A stretch of DNA of 64,000 nucleotides from Voacanga thouarsii. Lineage: Eukaryota > Streptophyta > Magnoliopsida > Gentianales > Apocynaceae. Positions 47,830-59,699 of the stretch are shown one piece after another; positions within the stretch are counted from its first letter, which is position 1; the number at the start of each line of letters is the position of its first letter. Where the stretch lies: positions 434,001 through 498,000 of the forward strand of contig JANUWF010002153.1 in NCBI GenBank assembly GCA_026120185.1. Direction: 5' to 3'. Under the pieces are notes generated by a model. The model saw only the letters and a list, made by a program, of their open reading frames with translations. It had not been told where the DNA came from and did no database searches. A program made the translations under genes and the position numbers.

Positions 47830-49191
47830 TTATGCTGGCCTTGGAATTAGCTTTGGGCATTGATAAACCTTGTGCCCTTGCTTTCCACACCTGAAGCAAC
47901 TACTTGAGGCCCACCTACATTCTCCTGGATGCCTCCTACCACAATTAGTGCACGTATTCCCCAGCATGCTGTACTGGGGCACCGTGGAACCTGTGGCACT
48001 CAGGGTGTGACCTTTTGAGGCTGCTAGTGCTGACAAACTGGCTAGAGCTCTTCTCTTGGCATCAGGCTGGCCCATCGGTGCTAATCTAGTCTTCTGCCCC
48101 TGACTAAACCCAGGTCTGAAACTCTGTCCCTGTCTGAATCCAGATCCAACACTCTGCCCTTGGCTAAATATGGACCCAGACCTCTTTTCGCCCCTCTCAG
48201 CATCGATTCTCTTAAACTCGACCTCAATGTCCAAACTTCTCTGACAAGCCTCTTGGTAACTAGTAGGCTGGATAGTCGATAATCTTTCTCGAATCCTGAC
48301 CTGGGGTACACAGACAAATCGATTGGTCTTCGAGACAGAATCCTGAGTGATTGCAGGAGCATACTTTCCCAGTGAAGTAAATTTGAGTGCAAAATCAGTG
48401 ACGCTCATCTACTCTATTTGAACAAGCTCGAAAAACTAATTCTCCTTCTTCATCTTGAAGGTGTCGGGGGAGTAATTCTCCAAAAAGATCTCCCTAAACT
48501 TCTCCCAAGAAAAAGGCTCTTCTTCCTACTGGTAGATAGCCTTAACTCCCTTCCACCACCTCAAAGCCTCTCCAACCAGAAACGGTACTTCTACCTTAGG
48601 CTTCACCTACTGAGGGACTTCCATTGTCTCGAAGTGGTGCTCCAGTTCCTCGATCCATTCTTCGGCTCTCTCTGGGCCTCCAATTCCATTAAAGATAGGT
48701 AGTCTTATCTTCTTCATCCTCTTATATAAGGCCCTTGCCCTATAATCATTACACTGATACCGCCGTTCTTGATCGCGTTGTATCCTTTACTGTTCTGCCT
48801 GCAGCCTCAACTATTTTTGTTGCACCTTTATCTGCTCTTACTGTAAGAGTTGCTAGCTTTGCATAGCCTGAGCCACCATTGCCAGAGTGGTAGGCATATC
48901 CATGGGTGTACCAGGACCCGGTATAGCTAATGGAATAAAGGGAGGTACCTTGATTGGCATAGGAGTCGGGGATAGCCCTGAAGAGACTGGTGGTGGTATA
49001 AACGGCGGAGATAGAGGTAAACGAACTCCCCTAAGTGGTACTTCTATAGCCCTACACGGTGTAGATATAGTTACTGATGACCCCGAGCCCAGCGCTACCC
49101 TATTGGCTTGACCCCGAACAATCGCAGTTGCTCTGTTACTGTCACTATCTCCCGCACCCTCTTGAGCTATTCTCTTTGTTCCTCGTACCAT
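47830..49191 (-). pseudogene. gag of a Tekay/Del-like chromovirus, broken
   Basis: Starts MVRGTKRIAQEG at 49191 with a Pro-rich N-terminal region to 48853. After stops, the capsid-like core follows in decayed frames (48800-48410), including EEWIEELEHHFETMEVP and RWWKGVKA. The long open part (48408-47830) runs from VTDFALKFTSLGKYAPAI through IRERLSTIQPTSYQEA, a Gln/Gly/Phe-rich repeat (GQSVGSGFRQGQSF), to a zinc knuckle CFRCGKQGHKVYQC preceded by a second Cys cluster. The deletion that removed protease and RT begins within 200 bp of this end. Confidence 0.88.
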
Positions 49192-49375
49192 ATTGAATTT
49201 CGCAACGTACTAACATAATTGCAAACAAAAGAAAAAAAATAATTAAAATCTCCACAATCAATAGTCCTAGAAACTTAAGTATCGCTTAGACCTCTACTCA
49301 CTCATATATCAGATTTACAGGATTTTCAAACTTATCTTACTTGCAGTTTAAGCTTAAGGTGTTCATAACCTATTT

Positions 49376-49386
49376 CTTCGATGCCA
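49376..49386 (-). promoter_or_regulatory. Primer-binding site, decayed (tRNA-Met type)
   Basis: Minus strand TGGCATCGAAG five bases after the 5' LTR end, close to the TGGTATCAGAG start of the initiator tRNA-Met site used by chromoviruses. Confidence 0.6.
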
Positions 49387-49391
49387 CTAAT

Positions 49392-52300
49392 TGTCATGCC
49401 CCGAACCCTAGAGTGATATGGCAGTATCCTAAAATAGAATACCAAACCCGGAACCAGAAACAGACAAAACAAACTATAATCACCTAAATGTCATTAACTA
49501 ATACATAATGGAAAATAAAATCTAGTAAACTTGTGCTATTCCAATAGACGCTAAACCTTAATTGTCATCTGTACAAATCAACATGAATAGAGTATTATAC
49601 AAGCTCTTCAGAAAGTTACTCTAGGTCCTCCTCGAACTAATTATCTAACTCTTCCTCTTCCAACTAAGAACTTGGAATATTAGATACGGGGTGAGCTCAC
49701 TATCTTAGTAAGAAAAATATGACTTAACTGGGATTGAGCAAGTTACATAAGTAATAGTTTCACAAGCACTTAGTCTTTCATCAGCAATCTATAATTTGTC
49801 ATGGTTAGAGAGATAGTTGCAGTTTGAGGTCAATGAAATTCTCACATCTAACTCATAATAGAGGTCAGTACAATAAAACATTAGGATTCTTGGAACAAAA
49901 GTCAGAGAATCAGAGTTCTAAAGAGAAGTGGAACGGTTCTGTGCCACAGTAAGAAGATCTCAGAATCTCACCCCAAGAAATGAGAGTAAGGAATAGAAGA
50001 ACAATAAACTCCTTAGTCTTGCTCAATACTAGATTGAATAATGCATAACCAATACCCGGATACTAAACTGGTGTTGTTTATTCAATAAAATAATGACAAA
50101 TCAGTCAAGGAAAAAAATAAACACTTGTACAGAAGAAAATCAGTGCCGGAATCGAACAGAGTAGACTTGGCACTGGGTTGGAGTAGCTCAGCCGGCACCG
50201 GGTGACGCCTCAGTGACACTGGGCTAAGCAGAGTGGAGCCGGCGCCGGGCGTGGCTAGGGGAGCCGGCGTCGGGTGCACTCTGGAATGCGCAGACATGAT
50301 TTTCAGAACACCAAAGCCAACATGCACATCCCAACCCTTTGAACCAATGCAACATTCACTTTTACCAAGGAAAAACACCCATTTTTAGCACCAAAAAGCC
50401 CTTACACACACACACACACACACACACGTATATATACACTTGAACAAAACTTAATACACAAAGATAATTCATGCTTGGGGAAAGGCTTTGGCTAACTGAT
50501 ATCAGTTTCCTAACTACTGTATCCCGTTAGGAGAAGGGCCAGTACGCAAAATAGGTTGGCTAGGTATTGTATCCCCCAAGCCTTGGGCCAATACAAAAAA
50601 TAGAATGGGATCATCCCTACTAACTCCAAGCCCAAAGCATAAAACAGAACAAAACCAAACTAGAAATAAGAAATTAGAACAGTGCCAGAACAGAATTTAA
50701 ATATCCTAAAAACCATACTTAACATCATAATAACTCAATCACAGTAATAAACTATATACCATGCTTAATCTAGATTATATAATAACATAATTTTTCTAGA
50801 ATTTATTGAAAAACCAGTTAAGAACTAAAATGCAGATAAGTCAAAATTCCTTACCAGGAACATCGAATCAGAGACTACACTTATCACCTCAAATTCCTTT
50901 TTTCCCCTACAATCCAGTTATCAATACCCTATTAGAATCATTAGACCCACAATTTCTCCCAAAAACAGAACCTCAAAATCAAGAACCCTACATAATAATT
51001 AAACCTAGATAGAAGCATAAGGGAAAAATAAGTTACCTAAACTTGTAGTCTGATGCTTTTAGATTTGGGTAAAAAAATCATATAAAAATAAGCACATTCT
51101 TAATCAAGTTTAAATTATAACGTTAACCCCAAATTACACATATGAGCAAACGTACTTTTCATTAAGCATAGTGTAGGGTTCAAACGAGTGTCAATCCTCT
51201 AGGAACAAGTATGCATTAATCACTTTTCTTTCATTCTTTAACCGACTCAATAAAGTGAAAAATAAATAAAAAGGAAAATAGAATAAAATAAAAGAATATA
51301 TACATGTCAAGGATGGAGAATTATGCAACTCAAACCATTATTTTGACAACCATGATCTTAAAGTATGTAATCACCATCATAACTAATCATTATCTTGGCA
51401 TCATAAAGGATTAAGATAGATTCACTTCTTCTAGATAAATTAGTATTACTTGGTCTTGTCTCAACTAATTTACCCAAAAGATACATTAAACACAATTCTT
51501 GGTTAAATTTCCGTGGTCTCGGCAAACTTAAAACATGAAGCTAACCAATGAATCCTTAGTCTCGGCAGATATCAATTAACTTTTAATTACTTAGTTCTGA
51601 GCAATTAACCCCTTTGGTCTCAGCAAGTCAATAAAAAACAACTATGAAATCAATAAATTAAAACCACCATCAACTCCTTTGGTCACAGCAAGTTAATGGA
51701 AAGAAACAACTAATTAATCTCATAATCAGCTCAAGTAATTATATACCAAGAATAATAATCAATTAATCAAAAGATCAAAGTAACTCTAAAATCATGAATA
51801 CCTAAACAAATTCAAATTACAATAAAATAATTAATATATCATTGTTAAAAAAAAAGAAAACAAAGTTAAAAGAAAGCACTCATAGACAAGCCTTCTTCTT
51901 CTTTCTTAGTAGACCCTTTTGTACAATCCTCCTTGAATTGAAAAATTTCTCCTTAATTTGAGTAATTTTCTATTTTGATCTCCGAGTCATCCCTTTTTCC
52001 TTGTGTTTTTCCTTTATTTATAGGCTTTAGGAGTGCCTAATTTTGTTCCTCTAGGGTTTCTGGCCGACTAGAAGTAGGAAAATACTAAAACTCCGCAAAA
52101 TGCCAAAAATTGCGTACGAAAATTGAGGCACCGCCTCAGCATCAGGGCATAGCCGGCGCTGCCTCCGGCCTTCTAGCCAGTGCCAATTTTTCTTGAATTT
52201 TGCTCCAATCCTTCCAAAGTGCAGCGGCGCTGCCTTTGGCCTCCTAGTCGGCATTGGTTCGGTTCTATTCCAATCTTTTTCACTGGTTTTTCATCGCTTC

Positions 52301-52795
52301 GAAGTGTGTGCCAACAGCACGTGGCCGGCACCGGTTCCCCTGTCCTAGCTGGCACCGCCTCTGTTCTGTTTTGCAACGTTTTTGCCTTATTTTACCCCTA
52401 AAATCTAAAATAATGCACAAAATACTTTTCCACGGGTAAAATCTCAAATATGAAGGAATATGACCAGTTATTGAACCAAATGTATCACAAAATAGCCTTA
52501 AATAACTAGAAAATATATGACTAATTTAGGCCCTATCATAGTCTTAAAAACTTCCCCTTCCCTTGTCTTCTCTTCCTGGCCCTTCTTCTCTTCCTAATCA
52601 TCTTCGGAATGGTGAACAACGTGAATGTTAGAATCAATATACTGACAGAACATAAGTTAGTCTTAAGAGTAATAATTGCTAATAGATCCCTCAATTACTC
52701 CCTCTATTAATTAAGCCCCAAACCTCATGGTCTAAAATCCTATAATAGATATCATAAACAGAAAGCCCCAAGGCCCTAATTGGGCCGTGGGCTCA
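49392..52795 (-). mobile_element. 5' LTR of the minus-strand chromovirus, split
   Basis: The plus-strand edges are TGTCATGCCCCGAACC (49392) and GTGGGCTCA (52795). Without the solo LTR at 51051-52538 and its 5-bp duplication it is 1,911 bp. It has the same internal order as the 3' LTR (a block near 49620 matching 43030). It carries a (CA)n run at 50405-50427 and a dense GC-rich patch (gccggcgccggg) at 50140-50285. Confidence 0.83.
51051..52538 (-). mobile_element. Solo LTR, Tat/Athila type, nested in a chromoviral LTR
   Basis: Minus strand TGATAGGGCCTAAA (52538) to AAAGCATCA (51051), with perfect 5-bp duplications tagtc at 51046-51050 and 52539-52543. 1,488 bp. TATA box at 52022-52015 and R/U5 motif near 51885. 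Same family as 34346-35873. A GC-rich patch lies at 52120-52370 in U3. Open frames over that patch in both strands are artefacts. Confidence 0.95.
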
Positions 52796-55515
52796 CATTG
52801 AATGTTGTTTTATTTGAGTCCAATGGTGATCATGTGGCTTGTGTATAATGTGTTATAGGAATCAAGGTGTTTTGGGAACATTTTTGAGTATTTACAAGAG
52901 TTTAGTGTTTGAAAATTTTGATATTTTGTTCAGTATATGTTTGCTGCCAAAAAATCCCTGTTTAGAGACCCAACTTTAAACCACCGAAAAACATACTTCT
53001 TGTTGGATTTTTAAGCTAAAGTTTGTACTGTACAAACTTGGGGATGTTATAAAAATTATGGATCAAGAATCATCAAAAACTCCTGGTATTTGGAATGTTA
53101 TGAATTTTTCAAAATTGTTGCTCCAGTGTAGTCCTGATTATGGCGAGATTTTTGGGAAATTTAATTAACCTAGTTTTTCAAATAGTTTTGGAAAAAGGAT
53201 TGCATGGTAATTCACCTAATATATAGGAGTGTTATTCTGAAAATTTTAAGCAAGAAATAAAATGTTTTTCTTAGATAATTAAATCAACCTTTGAGGCCTC
53301 TAAATTGCTTCACAAACAGAATTTTACACTAAGGGTTTAAAACATGAATTTTGCCTTGAAAATATCTTTAACTAGATTGAAATGAATTTACATAAAATTT
53401 ATGGAATATTTTGACTTTCTAGAAAAAAATCTCTTATGGTTTTAATGCTTAAATAATTATTCTATTTTTGGTAATCTTTAAGTACAAAGTCTTAAAGATA
53501 ATTACTGATTTATTTAGCTAGTTAATTATCTAATTTTTCATGAGTCTATTTATTTACCTATTTATTTATTTAGTTATTTATTTAATTAACTATTTAACTA
53601 TTTATTTATTTATTATCTATTTGTTTATCTACTTATTTATTATCTATTCATTTGTCTACTTACTTATTTATTATGTATTTATTTGTTCATTAACTTATTT
53701 ATTTATCAATCTAGCTATTTATTCATTGTTTAAATTATTTGTTCTTTTTAACTTGATGGGATGCTTTCCTTCCTAACCTATGTGGATTGATTGCTTGATT
53801 AGGGTTTAGGATTAATAATATTAGAATAAGCAATTGTGATTAGCGTTAGAAGATAGAAGAGATTACTTGGATCATCAATAACCCCTTTTTCCTTAGGGAA
53901 TTATGTGGTTTGATCTCTACAGACTTGTGATCAAGAGATTAATTCTTGTATAATTTATATTAGATTTGGAGCCCGATTTGGGAGGAAGGAAAGGTTGAGA
54001 ATTTTGAAAAGATTTCTTTTGTTAAGCTTTTGGACGAAGGTAAGTCCTTGCATCTCAAAACTTGTTTATGTAAATTAACACTATGAAAAGTCCATATGAT
54101 CATGTATGCATGTTCATGACACAAGAAGCACATAATATGATTTCACTTATAAGTTTTATTTTATGACACTTGGTGTCACTCTTACCACTTTAAAACTTTC
54201 ACTTGGGAAAAGTATGCATGATCAATTTTAGGAATATTCTAATGAATGTTTTAATATGTTTTGGAGCCATGCATCAATGTTTATATCTAATAAAAAATTT
54301 TCCTTAGTGCATATAATTGCAAAAATCATTGCATGAGATTTTGGCTCCTAACAATATTGCCTTTGAGGTAAGATATAAACTGATTTGAATTATTTGCACC
54401 TTGTGTAAATTTGGTTAGAGCGGATGAAAGGATTTTAATTTTTGAAATGTTTTAGGGAGAAAGTACGATTGTGGTTTTTGGTTTTGCAAATTTTAAACCA
54501 AATATAGTTTTAGAACTGGAACAATGTATTGGAAATGAAATTATATATTCCATATCGAAATAGGAATTTCTTTAATCGCTTTGTTTAGACTTGAGTACTC
54601 AAGGGGCGAAGCTATAGGGCTAGCTTTCATTGGATTTGGAGAGAGTTTCGGTTGATTGGTAGTCTCCAAAAAACTGTCCCTTCCACACGGGGTTTCAGTC
54701 CAAATAGTTGAGCCGGGTCCTTAGCTAGCAATGGAGTTTTGAGAACTACAACGAATGGACGTGGGACATTCGGGCCTGAGGCAAATCTGTGAGAGAGAAG
54801 AAGGAGGGCATTCTCTCTATAGGTTAATCGCCTGCATGTGATTTTTCAACATTGTGTATGTCGTGGCCATATTTGTGTGGTATCGATGATCTACAGTCTT
54901 GATACATAATATGGTTGGTTGATGACAGATTTAAGTTTTTAGCTGAAATGAATTTTTGTTCTAGGAATTTTGACCTGAATTGATTGCCTAACAAAATTCT
55001 TTTATACATTTCATAATTAATCCTACTTGCAGTTTTCTCTCCAAAATTTGATAAAGGATTTGAGATGGACAAATGCAAATTTTCTAATGATTACATCCAT
55101 TCAATTTATTTCATATGCATGCATTATGTCATTGATTTCATAACTGTCACTTTCACACACTGCGGACTTACTGAGATTATTTATAATCTCACACAACTTT
55201 TCTAACCATAATTTTCAGGGTAGTGTATGTTTATCAAGATCAAGTGCTGAAGATCATTTTGTAATAGATTAGGTTTTGATACTCTTCTACCAATACTCTA
55301 GTGATGATGTATAATTATTTTTTTTGGCTTGCAGAGTTTTATCCTTGTGCGTCTATATTGGGATTTATTTTGACAGTAATTCAATTTCTGTTTTGAAGTT
55401 TATGTTAGTTATACCTTGTTGCTTTCTTGTATTCTTTTGTTATAAAGACCCATTGTCTGAAAAGGATGGGGTGACATTCCCTGGTCATTTAGACCACTTA
55501 GCAGGGGATGTTACA
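52796..55515 (+). mobile_element. 5' LTR of the plus-strand chromovirus, 5' end missing
   Basis: Matches 62395 to the window end base by base in long blocks (gggaacatttttgagtattt at 52873 and 62476). It ends GGGGATGTTACA at 55515, next to the primer site. Its first roughly 1.3 kb, present in the 3' LTR from 61071, is absent: the sequence starts abruptly at the edge of the neighbouring element. It contains a TTTA-rich simple repeat at 53546-53740, whose Tyr/Leu-rich frame is not a gene. Confidence 0.85.
53546..53740. repeat. Degenerate (TTTA)n / (TTTAT)n repeat
   Basis: Irregular TTTA/TCTA units. The same block, slightly longer, is present at 63127-63330 in the 3' LTR, so it was part of the LTR before insertion. 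Confidence 0.9.
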
Positions 55516-55517
55516 AT

Positions 55518-55533
55518 TAGAATCAGAACCTAG
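55518..55533 (+). promoter_or_regulatory. Primer-binding site (tRNA-Met type), decayed
   Basis: TAGAATCAGAACCTAG three bases after the LTR end; canonical chromoviral form TGGTATCAGAGCCTAG, differing at positions 2, 4 and 11. Confidence 0.75.
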
Positions 55534-55740
55534 GATTAGATTATGCCTAGGAATGACTTAGAAACTTAGGATTTGATTAAGACCTTAAAAGAGTTAGGAT
55601 TAGTCCCGATTAGTATAAGTTTTGAACGTTTTTATTAAGGATCCTAAACGGTTAATTTTAAAGTTTAGACTAGACATGACTTATTTAGTGATTTATTTTG
55701 GAAAATCTTTTGGGACTAAGCATATGGTCATTATTACAGG

Positions 55741-57640
55741 ATGGCAAGGATATTGCGTACTGCTTGCAAGATAATGAATCCATACCGTTGGCCTGTACCA
55801 CCACCAGAGGTTGTAGACCTAAACTCTTTAGATTCCTCTACCTCAGAATCTGAAGAAGAGGATGTGATCGAGATTATAGAAGTATCTTCTGAGAGCGAGG
55901 ATGAGATAGCTGTTGCACCTGAGATAGAGGTAGCTGAGGAACTCCCAGCATCAGGGAGTGAAGGACCCGAAGAGATGGAGTATAAGGAGCCCAAATAAGA
56001 GACTGAAGACAATTCCGAGTAGAGTAGGCCAACAAAGAGAGCTAGTGTTGATGAGGACTCCGAGGCAGAGGAGGACACTAATAGTGATTTGAGGAGTACT
56101 AGACTACTAACTGAGAGGACTGAGAGGAAGTTAGAAATAGGAAACTAACATACTTTGGTGATGTATCAAATACCTATTTTGGATTCCTGATATATGTGCT
56201 TAATTGCTAAATTGAGTAGTTAGGAAATTGCTTGTTGTAAGCTCATATTTGTATGGATGATTTAATCACCATTACTCTTTTGGTTTATATTTAGGATGCA
56301 TGACCACATACTTAATGATGGTCAATTATGAATTGGAAATGGTTTTTGTGCTTATTTACTTATTGCACTTTAATGCTTTCTGCACACATCATATCATGCA
56401 TGCACTGCCTTTAGCAATAAAAAATTCTTGCACAACCTACTAATAGCACCGTTTGCATAATAAAGTGCTATCATGCCGTCACGATGAAGACTTATGGTTC
56501 ATCTCATGGATGACACGGCCGGAGGACCACCACCCCATGATAACCGCCCTACTCCAAATCCCCCACCAGGTAAACGAAATAAGGGACTAAGAGCTGAAGA
56601 CGTGGAATCTGAAATGATGCTCCCGAGGACGAGGTTCCCAAAGAGGTCACTATTGCTCAAGCCTTTAGTAGGATGACTGAAATCCTATGGAATTTGACCA
56701 AGCGAAGGGTCCCATGAGGCGACAATAAGGCACTTGAGAGATTCCTTAAGTTTCAACCACCACTATATTTTGGAGAAACCGAACAAGAATAGAAAGTTGA
56801 AATATAGATTGAACAAATGGAGGACATCTTCCACACATTGCAATACACAGAGGAAAGGATCGTAAGTTTTGCAGCCTTTCATTTAAGAGGATCGGCTCGA
56901 GATTGGTGGATGTGGATCCAAGAAGTTTGGGAGCAAACCAAATAAGAATAGAGGTAGGACCATTTCTTGGAAATCTTTCAAGCAGAGTTCATCCCAGAAT
57001 GGGTCATTGAGAAAAGAGAAGACGAATTTCAGAACTTGAAGCCGGGCAACATGTCAATGGCGCAATATGCAGTGCAATTTAGTAAATTATCAAAGTACTA
57101 TCTCTTAGTGGACACAGAACAAAACTGGACTCGCCAATTCATCAAGGGTTTTAGGTAAAAGCTAAGGAAAGCCCTAGCCCCATATTCACTGACCACTTAT
57201 GCTGCTGCTATGGACGCTGCGATCAGAACAAAAAATGAGGACAAGAATCGACTTGCTGTGAGGACTTTCCCACCCAACAACCATTTTCCCATGAAAAGGC
57301 TAGCTGGGCCGCAAGGGAGAAATAAAGGAAAACAAGTAAGGATAAACCCTTTCAGGACTGGGCAGAACGAAGTGATTTGCCACTGCTGTGGAAAGAAAGG
57401 ACATAAGGAGAAGGTTTGTTGGCATAAGGATGCAACTAAAAGATGCTTCAATTGTGGGGATCCCAACCATTTTCGTGATAAGTGTTCAAAACTGCACTTC
57501 AACACCCGTGGTAATCCTGCTCCACCAACGTATCAAGCAAATTGTGGTAATGGTGTAGTCCATGGAAGGAACAACCAGAAGCCACATGTGAAAGCCAAAG
57601 TGTTTGCACTGAACTGCGATGAAAAAGGAGCTGACTCGGC
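55741..57640 (+). pseudogene. gag of the plus-strand chromovirus, broken
   Basis: Starts MARILRTACKIMNPYRWP at 55741 with a very acidic N-terminal region (EEEDVIEIIEVSSESEDE). After stops and frame changes (55996-56750) the capsid core is clear: MEDIFHTLQYTEERIVSFAA, HLRGSARDWW, FQAEFIPEWVIEKREDEF and FSKLSKYYLL (56815-57150). The C-terminal part carries two zinc knuckles, CHCCGKKGHKEKVC (about 57378-57419) and CFNCGDPNHFRDKC (about 57444-57485), which bind the genomic RNA in this family. Stops at about 56785, 56804, 56941 and 57157 are at positions where relatives have Gln, Trp or Lys. Confidence 0.9.
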
Positions 57641-58080
57641 AGCAGTTGAAGGTATGCTTTCTATTCAAAATTGCAAATTAATTGTGTTGGTAGATCCGGG
57701 TTCCACCTATTCATATATGAATAAATTTTGTGCAAATAAGATGTGATTTATTAGCTTAGAATTGCCCTATACTCTTTTGGTTAATGCACATTTAGGGAAA
57801 TCAGTGGAAGTAAAGGATGTTATTAAGGGGTGTGAGATTGAAGTGGGGAGAAAAAAAACTACCTGGGGACCTTATTATTATAGCTTTTGAGGATTATGAC
57901 ATCATTCTACGTATGGATTGGTTGGCTAAGCATGGTGCTCGGGTAGATTACAAAAATAAATCTGTGCAATTCGTTAAGCCAGGAAAGAATGTTTTAGAAT
58001 TTTGGGGAGTCAAAGTGAAAGAGTCGAAGTATTTAGTTTATGGAACTAAGGCCCAAAGAATACTTAGGAAAGGATGTTAA
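57641..58080 (+). pseudogene. Aspartic protease of the plus-strand chromovirus
   Basis: LIVLVDPGSTYSYM holds the active Asp in the DPGST form common in Tekay/Del elements. A stop after FCANKM (57745) and a frame change near 57830 separate it from the flap end LIIIAFEDYDIILRMDWLAK and GARVDYKNKSVQF. It would have cut the Gag-Pol polyprotein. Confidence 0.85.
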
Positions 58081-58139
58081 GGTTACCTTACCTATTTGAT
58101 TAATCAACCCTCGGACGAGAGTACTTTGGAGAGCACTGC

Positions 58140-59470
58140 TATGATGCGCGAATTTGTTGATATTTTCCCTGAAGAATTAACAACCTACCCCCACTACGGG
58201 AGGTGGAGTTCACCATTGATTTAGTGCCTGGAGCTGAACCAATTTCCAAAACCTCATATTGTATGGCCTCTATAGAACTGAAGGAGTTGAAGGATCAGTT
58301 AGAGGAATTGTTGAGCCAAGGGTACATTAGCCAAGTACTTCACCGTGGGGAGCACCAGTGTTGTTTGGAAGGAAGAAAGATGGGACCTTGCGTCTATGCA
58401 TTGATTATCATAGGTTAAATGGTTTGATAATTAAGAATAAATACCCGTTCTTGCTTATTGATGAGTTATTTGATCAATTAAGAGGGTCTAGTTGTTATTC
58501 TAAGCTCGACCTAAGGCAAGGATATTACTAAGTAAGGATTCAGGAGGAAGATATCCCTACAACTGCCTTCAATACCCGATATAGGCATTATGAGTTTGTG
58601 GTGATGTCATTTGGATTGACAAATGCCTCCACAACCTTTATGGATCTAATACACCGAATATTCCAACCTTATTTGGACAAATTCGTTGTAATCTTCATCG
58701 ATGATATATTGATTTACTCTAAGAGCCCTGAGAAGCATGCAAAACACCTCAATTTAGTTTTTGAAAAGTTGAGGGAGCATGAATTGTACACTAAGTTCAG
58801 TAAATGTGAATTTTGGCTAGATACAGTGTTGTTTTTGGGGCACGTTGTCTATAAGGAACAAATTAGAGTAGATTCTGCCAAGGTGGAAGCCATTGAAAAT
58901 TGGAGAAAACCTGAGATTGTCACTAAGATTAGGAGTTTTTTAGGTCTAGCGGGGTATTATAAGTGATTTATCAAAGGGTTTTCAACCCTTACCTCACCCT
59001 TGACTAGGCTTTTGTAGAAAGACATATCATTCTCTTGGAGTGAAAAATGTGAGAAGAGCTTTCGCGAGTTGATGAAGAGGTTGATGATGGCACCTGTGCT
59101 AACCTTGCCAGAAGAAATAAAGCCCTATGCTTTATATACAAATGCATCAACAGAACGATTAGGTGCAGTGCTGATGTAGGAGAAGAAAGTTGTGGCCTTT
59201 GCCTTTAGAAAGCTTAAGCTGCACGAGGTGAATTATCCCACACATAACTTGGAGATAGTAGCTATTGTGTTTGCCCTAAAAAAATGGTGACACTATATTT
59301 ATGGAGTAGAATACAAAATATTCACAGATCACAAAAGTTCGAAGTACATATTCACCCAATGAGACTTGAACTTGAGGTGGAGAAGATGGATGGAATTCTT
59401 AGAGGAATATAGCTGTCTAATCAATTACCACCCGGGCAAGGCCAATATGGTTGCAGATGCGTTAAACTGA
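58140..59470 (+). pseudogene. Reverse transcriptase and RNase H of the plus-strand chromovirus
   Basis: RT begins [19 protein letters not shown] (58203) and loses frame near 58330, then continues as [29 protein letters not shown] and [13 protein letters not shown]. The catalytic [10 protein letters not shown] at about 58694-58725 is intact. The connection [15 protein letters not shown] and [12 protein letters not shown] follows. In RNase H the first Asp is Asn (LYTNAS for LYTDAS); text ends [14 protein letters not shown] near 59466. Stops at 58529-58531, 58964-58966, 59014-59016, 59177-59179, 59288-59290 and nearby fall at codons for Gln or Arg in relatives. Confidence 0.92.
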
Positions 59471-59699
59471 AAAGTGAGGTTAGGAGACTATAAGTTTGAG
59501 AAGTAAAAGAGATACATAAAGTGTTAACGAAGGAAGCTGCAGTGAGCAAAGATAAGATTTGGATAAGAAATTTAACTGTGATCCTTAAGCTGAAGAAAGA
59601 AATTTGCGAGACCTAAGCAAACAACCCAAGGTTTTAGAGTTTTAAGGAAAAAGAATTCAGAAGGGATAATTCAAGTTTTAAAATACATAGCCAAGGAAT

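Larger units (their letters stand above)
42756..52795 (-). mobile_element. Tekay/Del-like chromovirus with two nested solo LTRs
   Basis: On the minus strand: 5' LTR 52795-49392 (split by a solo LTR), primer site, gag 49191-47830, a deletion removing protease, RT and RNase H, integrase and chromodomain end 47640-44580 (split by a solo LTR), polypurine tract, 3' LTR 44538-42756. Both LTRs begin TGRGCCC and end GGGGC(A/G)TGACA on the minus strand but differ considerably. Flanking 5-mers do not match (attaa left, cattg right), so this is not a simple clean insertion. Confidence 0.85.

Noticed and set aside
52051..52439. Overlapping Arg/Pro-rich ORFs on both strands
   Set aside because: They exist because the GC-rich patch in the solo LTR lacks stops; there is no conserved domain.
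53540..53776. Leucine/tyrosine-rich ORF resembling a membrane protein
   Set aside because: It translates the TTTA-type simple repeat in an LTR.
55734..56078. Serine-rich ORF on the minus strand
   Set aside because: It is the antisense shadow of the acidic N-terminal region of gag at 55741.
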